Shown one piece after another: positions 14,054 to 16,500 of a DNA stretch of 16,500 bases. A program made the position numbers and the translations under genes. Numbering within the stretch: position 1 is the stretch's first letter; every line of letters starts with the position of its first letter. The notes below the pieces were generated by a model. That model did no database searches, was not told where the DNA came from, and was given only the letters and a program-made list of their open reading frames with translations. The DNA comes from CAYGWP01 sp964353455. Lineage in GTDB: Bacteria; Planctomycetota; Phycisphaerae; FEN-1346. The stretch is taken from contig CAYGWP010000503.1 in NCBI GenBank assembly GCA_964353455.1, positions 1 to 16,500 of the forward strand, read 5' to 3'.

Positions 14054-14134
14054 CAAATCTCTTTTCATCTTCATTTTGAGTGGTTTGGTGAACGACCACT
14101 TGCCTGCTGAAATCTCAACGGTGCCTTCACGCAT
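14048..14134 (-). CDS. Short ORF ending inside the attC-like site
   Basis: A 28-codon frame starts MREGTVEISAGKWSF and ends KMKRDLS, with its TAA formed by the CCTAAC of the attC-like site. Stop codons within R'' are typical of integron cassettes. There is no Shine-Dalgarno, and the upstream region has stops in this frame, so it may be the tail of a broken gene. I recognise no family. Confidence 0.25.
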   Translation of the reverse strand: MREGTVEISAGKWSFTKPLKMKMKRDLS

Positions 14135-14276
14135 CCGGAGTGTACCCGACGAATTTGGCCTTTACCAATACATTCCGGTTCCACCCTTGCGTCCATGCCA
14201 GCCGAGACGTATAGATCAATGGATAGACAACTGAACACGCGACGGGCGCGGCGGGGGTTTCCAAATCGAAAATGCC

Positions 14277-14561
14277 TCACAGTCCCCCCTTCAGTCCCGC
14301 GCGGCCCTCGTCTTCTTCTTCCTCGGCCGGCTCGTCGATGCCCTTGTAGAGCGAGCCGCCGAACATCTTATTGAAGCCGGTCCAGCGGCGGGCGGGGTCG
14401 GCGTCGTTGGCAACGTCAACGTCGCTTGCCCTTCGCCACGCGGCCCACAAAGCAGCAGCGACTGAGGCGTTACTCGCTTGGGGATTTTTCGATTGATTCG
14501 CTGCGCGGGCTGCGAGATAGTTGACGGGATGCAGGCCGGCGGGATCGGCCCACGCGAAAGG
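14277..14561 (-). pseudogene. 5'-truncated gene remnant
   Basis: A 95-codon open frame ends at TGA 14277-14279. It has no usable upstream start; the only in-frame ATG is at 14366. The last 50 residues look like genuine coding sequence: DADPARRWTGFNKMFGGSLY, then KGIDEPAEEEEDEG and GLKGGL, with GC-rich codons of local type. It reads as the acidic C-terminal end of a protein whose front is lost, and upstream it runs against the divergent kinase gene. No family is recognised. Between 14135 and 14276 I see no supported gene. Confidence 0.35.
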
Positions 14562-14565
14562 TCAC

Positions 14566-15807
14566 ATGCCTGCTTCAAGCGAAGTGCGATTCGAGTTGTA
14601 CGTCCTCGACCGCGGCCTGGTGACGGAGGACGAACTCAAGGAGGCGCGGCGTCTGGCGGCCGCATCGGCCGAGCAGGGCAAGCCTCTTTCGCTGCCGCTT
14701 GCGCTGGTGCGGACGAAGGCCCTTACGGAGAACCAGGCGCGGCGGGTGCTCACATCCCTCAAGGAAGAGACTGCTTCGCCGACGATCCAGATTCCGGGCA
14801 TCCAACTGCTGGAGAAGGTCGGCCGGGGCAGCCAGGCGGTGGTCTATAAGGGGCGGCAACTCTCGGTTGACCGGATCGTGGCGGTGAAGGTTCTTCTGTC
14901 GCGTGCCGCGCGCGACCCGGAAATGCGGCGGAGGTTCGTGCAGGAGGCGCGTGCGGCCGCGCAACTCTCGCACAACAACATCGTGCAGGCGATAGACGCG
15001 GGCGAGTCGGAAGGGTACTCGTACTTCATCCAGGAATTCGTGGACGGGACAACTGTACATGATTTGATGAAAGACGGCGGGGGCGTGCTGGCGGAGGAGC
15101 GCGCGCTTGAGATCGTCATCCACATAGCGGAGGCCCTTGCCCACGCGCACTCGCGCGGATTCATACATCGAGATGTTAAGCCGAAGAACATCATGCTCAC
15201 CAAGGAGGGCGTGGCGAAACTGGCCGACATGGGCCTCGCGCGCCACGCCGGCGATGCCGCGAGCGCCCTGGAGGAGGCCGGCAAGGCCTTCGGGACGCCG
15301 TACTACATCGCCCCGGAGCAGGTGTGCGGCGACCCGAACGTGGATTTCCGGGCCGACATTTATTCGCTCGGGGCGACCTTCTACGAGATGCTGACCGGCC
15401 GCCCGCCGTTCACGGCCCCCACGCCGCAGCAGGTGATGCAGAAGCACGTGACGAGCAACCTCGTGCCGCCGGACCACATCAACTCGAAACTCTCGGCGGG
15501 CGTAAGCGAGGTGGTCGAGGTCATGCTCTCGAAGCGCCCGCAGGACCGGTACAACACAACGGAGGACCTTCTGGTGGACCTTCGTTCGGTTGCGTCCGGC
15601 GAGCCGCCGCGCATCGCACGCGAGAAGGGCGGGATGCAGGAAAGCCTCCTGAAGAACCTGGCCTCCGGCGAAGAGGTCCGGCCGCGCGACGAGCAACCAC
15701 CCGCGCAACCAGCCGGCCAGTTCACGGTCAACCAACTGACGATCATTCTTCTGGCGGCGCTGGCCATCGCCATACTCATCAATATCCTTCAACTGGTGAT
15801 CGGGTAG
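14566..15807 (+). CDS. Membrane-anchored serine/threonine protein kinase
   Basis: This 413-aa Hanks-type kinase phosphorylates Ser/Thr on unknown targets. Residues 1-70 form a helical N-terminal segment (LVTEDELKEARRL, ALTENQARRVL) of a type often seen before planctomycete kinases. The kinase domain spans about 78-345: glycine loop GRGSQAVVYKG (from G86), Lys in VAVKVL (K108), helix C Glu (E127), catalytic HRDVKPKNIM (D203, K205, N208), metal-binding DMG (D221, in place of DFG) and APEQ (E251). A Pro-rich linker precedes one C-terminal membrane helix (about 391-411), with almost nothing after it, so the kinase faces the cytoplasm as a tail-anchored protein. No PASTA or other sensor domain is present. 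The start at 14566 has AAAGG just upstream, preferred to the in-frame ATG at 14521. All catalytic residues are present. Confidence 0.93.
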   Translation: MPASSEVRFELYVLDRGLVTEDELKEARRLAAASAEQGKPLSLPLALVRTKALTENQARRVLTSLKEETASPTIQIPGIQLLEKVGRGSQAVVYKGRQLSVDRIVAVKVLLSRAARDPEMRRRFVQEARAAAQLSHNNIVQAIDAGESEGYSYFIQEFVDGTTVHDLMKDGGGVLAEERALEIVIHIAEALAHAHSRGFIHRDVKPKNIMLTKEGVAKLADMGLARHAGDAASALEEAGKAFGTPYYIAPEQVCGDPNVDFRADIYSLGATFYEMLTGRPPFTAPTPQQVMQKHVTSNLVPPDHINSKLSAGVSEVVEVMLSKRPQDRYNTTEDLLVDLRSVASGEPPRIAREKGGMQESLLKNLASGEEVRPRDEQPPAQPAGQFTVNQLTIILLAALAIAILINILQLVIG

Positions 15808-15883
15808 AGACGGCCGTCGCAGGCGCAGACGCGGAGGGTCCGGCGGGGCCCCTGGAGTTCGCCCGCGCCGCCGACGGCGCTGC

Positions 15884-15912
15884 TTGACCGCGCGTCGTGG
15901 GGCGGATACCAT
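15884..15912 (+). promoter_or_regulatory. Sigma70-like promoter of the argA-like gene, probably giving a leaderless mRNA
   Basis: TTGACC (15884-15889; 5/6), an exact 17-bp spacer and TACCAT (15907-15912; 4/6) end 8 nt before the ATG at 15921. Transcription would begin at or 1-3 nt before the start codon. This also argues against the in-frame upstream ATG at 15897, which lies between the promoter boxes. Confidence 0.62.
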
Positions 15913-15920
15913 ACCTCGCA

Positions 15921-16430
15921 ATGAGAACGCGGAAACGAAAGAGGAACTACGGCGCGGTCATCCGGCAGGCCCGCATGGCCGACGTCGAGCCGATCTTCGC
16001 GCTCGTCATGCAGTTCTCGCGCCGAGGGATCATGCTCCAGCGGAGCCGTGCCGAACTTTACGAGTCTCTGCGCGATTTCATCGTGGCCGACCGTAACGGG
16101 CGGCTCCTCGGCTGCGTCGCCCTCACCATCGAGTGGGACAACCTGGCCGAGATCAAGAGCCTGGCCGTCTCGCCGCGGCACCAGCGGCGGGGTCTGGGGC
16201 GGCGGCTCGTCAAGGCCTCCCTGGCCGAGGCCCGGCGCCTCGGCATCGGCAAGGTCTTCGCCCTCACGATGGTCCCCTCGTTTTTCGAGCACCTGGGCTT
16301 CCAGCGCGTCACCCGCGAATCCCTGCCCCACAAGGTCTGGTCGGACTGCATCAAGTGCCCGAAGTTCCCAGACTGCGACGAACTGGCCGTGGCGATCGAC
16401 GTCCCGAAGAGGGCCAAGACCGCTTTGTAA
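15921..16430 (+). CDS. argA: Short ArgA-like GNAT N-acetyltransferase
   Basis: This 169-aa GNAT protein resembles the short stand-alone N-acetylglutamate synthases (Mycobacterium ArgA type), which acetylate glutamate or glutamine with acetyl-CoA at the first step of arginine synthesis. Visible pattern: IRQARMADVEPIFALV (residues 14-29), AEIKSLAVSPRHQRRGLGRRL (77-96) with the acetyl-CoA pyrophosphate loop RRGLGR, FFEHLGFQRV (121-130) and the characteristic end KVWSDCIKCPKFPDCDE (138-154) with three Cys (C143, C146, C152). It lacks the kinase-like domain of classical ArgA. The N-terminus is very basic (RTRKRKR). The start is set by the promoter 8 nt upstream, with no Shine-Dalgarno. No other arginine genes are in view. 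GNAT is certain; substrate is likely but unproven. Confidence 0.82.
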   Translation: MRTRKRKRNYGAVIRQARMADVEPIFALVMQFSRRGIMLQRSRAELYESLRDFIVADRNGRLLGCVALTIEWDNLAEIKSLAVSPRHQRRGLGRRLVKASLAEARRLGIGKVFALTMVPSFFEHLGFQRVTRESLPHKVWSDCIKCPKFPDCDELAVAIDVPKRAKTAL

Positions 16431-16450
16431 GTCTTCCGACATTCCTTTCT

Positions 16451-16482
16451 ACCGCAGAGGGCGCAGAGACCGCGGAGAGAAA
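16451..16482. repeat. Second copy of the NNCGCNGAG 9-bp repeat
   Basis: ACCGCAGAG, GGCGCAGAG and ACCGCGGAG run in tandem at 16451-16477, then AGAAA. Same family and orientation as 12796-12826; both copies lie shortly downstream of a gene. Confidence 0.6.
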
Positions 16483-16500
16483 CTGAGTGAAAACAAAAAC

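Noticed and set aside
13932..14099. 56-residue N-terminal extension of the nuclease
   Set aside because: Would translate through the attC-like palindrome; the internal ATG has GAGGT at proper spacing.
14575..15921. 448-aa minus-strand frame opposite the kinase
   Set aside because: Antisense shadow of conserved kinase motifs, with no recognisable content of its own.

Overview
The window is GC-rich, densely coding bacterial DNA. Tat-exported polysaccharide enzymes, a formylglycine sulfatase, a one-pass membrane Ser/Thr kinase, exonuclease VII and RNase R suggest a polysaccharide-degrading member of the Planctomycetota or a related PVC lineage. This placement is inferred from gene content and style; no rRNA or other marker is present.

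Layout. (1) 134-1222: exported GH5 glycoside hydrolase. (2) 1311-2581: a two-gene cassette of visibly lower G+C, a DUF6978-like protein followed 2 bp later by a DUF1828/DUF1829 protein, with its own promoter; probably accessory DNA. (3) 2676-9078: a tight co-directional run xseA - PL8 polysaccharide lyase - xseB - sulfatase - GH130 phosphorylase. The two exonuclease VII subunit genes are split by the lyase and interleaved with a small sulfated-glycan degradation set. (4) 9067-9123: two hairpins at a convergent junction. (5) 9124-11876, minus: rnr (RNase R) and a small membrane protein. (6) 11877-12401: divergent rnr/ylbF intergenic region with a promoter at each end and a dense block of palindromic and tandem repeats. 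(7) 12402-12770: YlbF-family protein. (8) 12771-14565: accessory region with dispersed repeats, a 68-aa Cys-containing protein with an excellent Shine-Dalgarno, a NucS-like nuclease gene on the minus strand, an integron-type attC-like site just upstream of that gene, half of a second such site after it, and an apparent 5'-truncated gene remnant. (9) 14566-15807: membrane Ser/Thr kinase. (10) 15921-16430: short ArgA-like N-acetyltransferase, probably on a leaderless transcript.

How it works together. GH5, PL8, sulfatase and GH130 point to capture, desulfation and phosphorolysis of a complex anionic or mannose-containing glycan. The housekeeping genes (xseAB, rnr, ylbF, argA) look intact. The most unusual part is 13212-14053: the nuclease gene has the architecture of an integron gene cassette (attC before it, the start of another attC after its stop, no promoter of its own), with no integrase in view. 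Five promoter-like sites with exact 17-bp spacers (TTGNNN / TANNNN) were found; two of them sit so close to their start codons that leaderless translation is expected.
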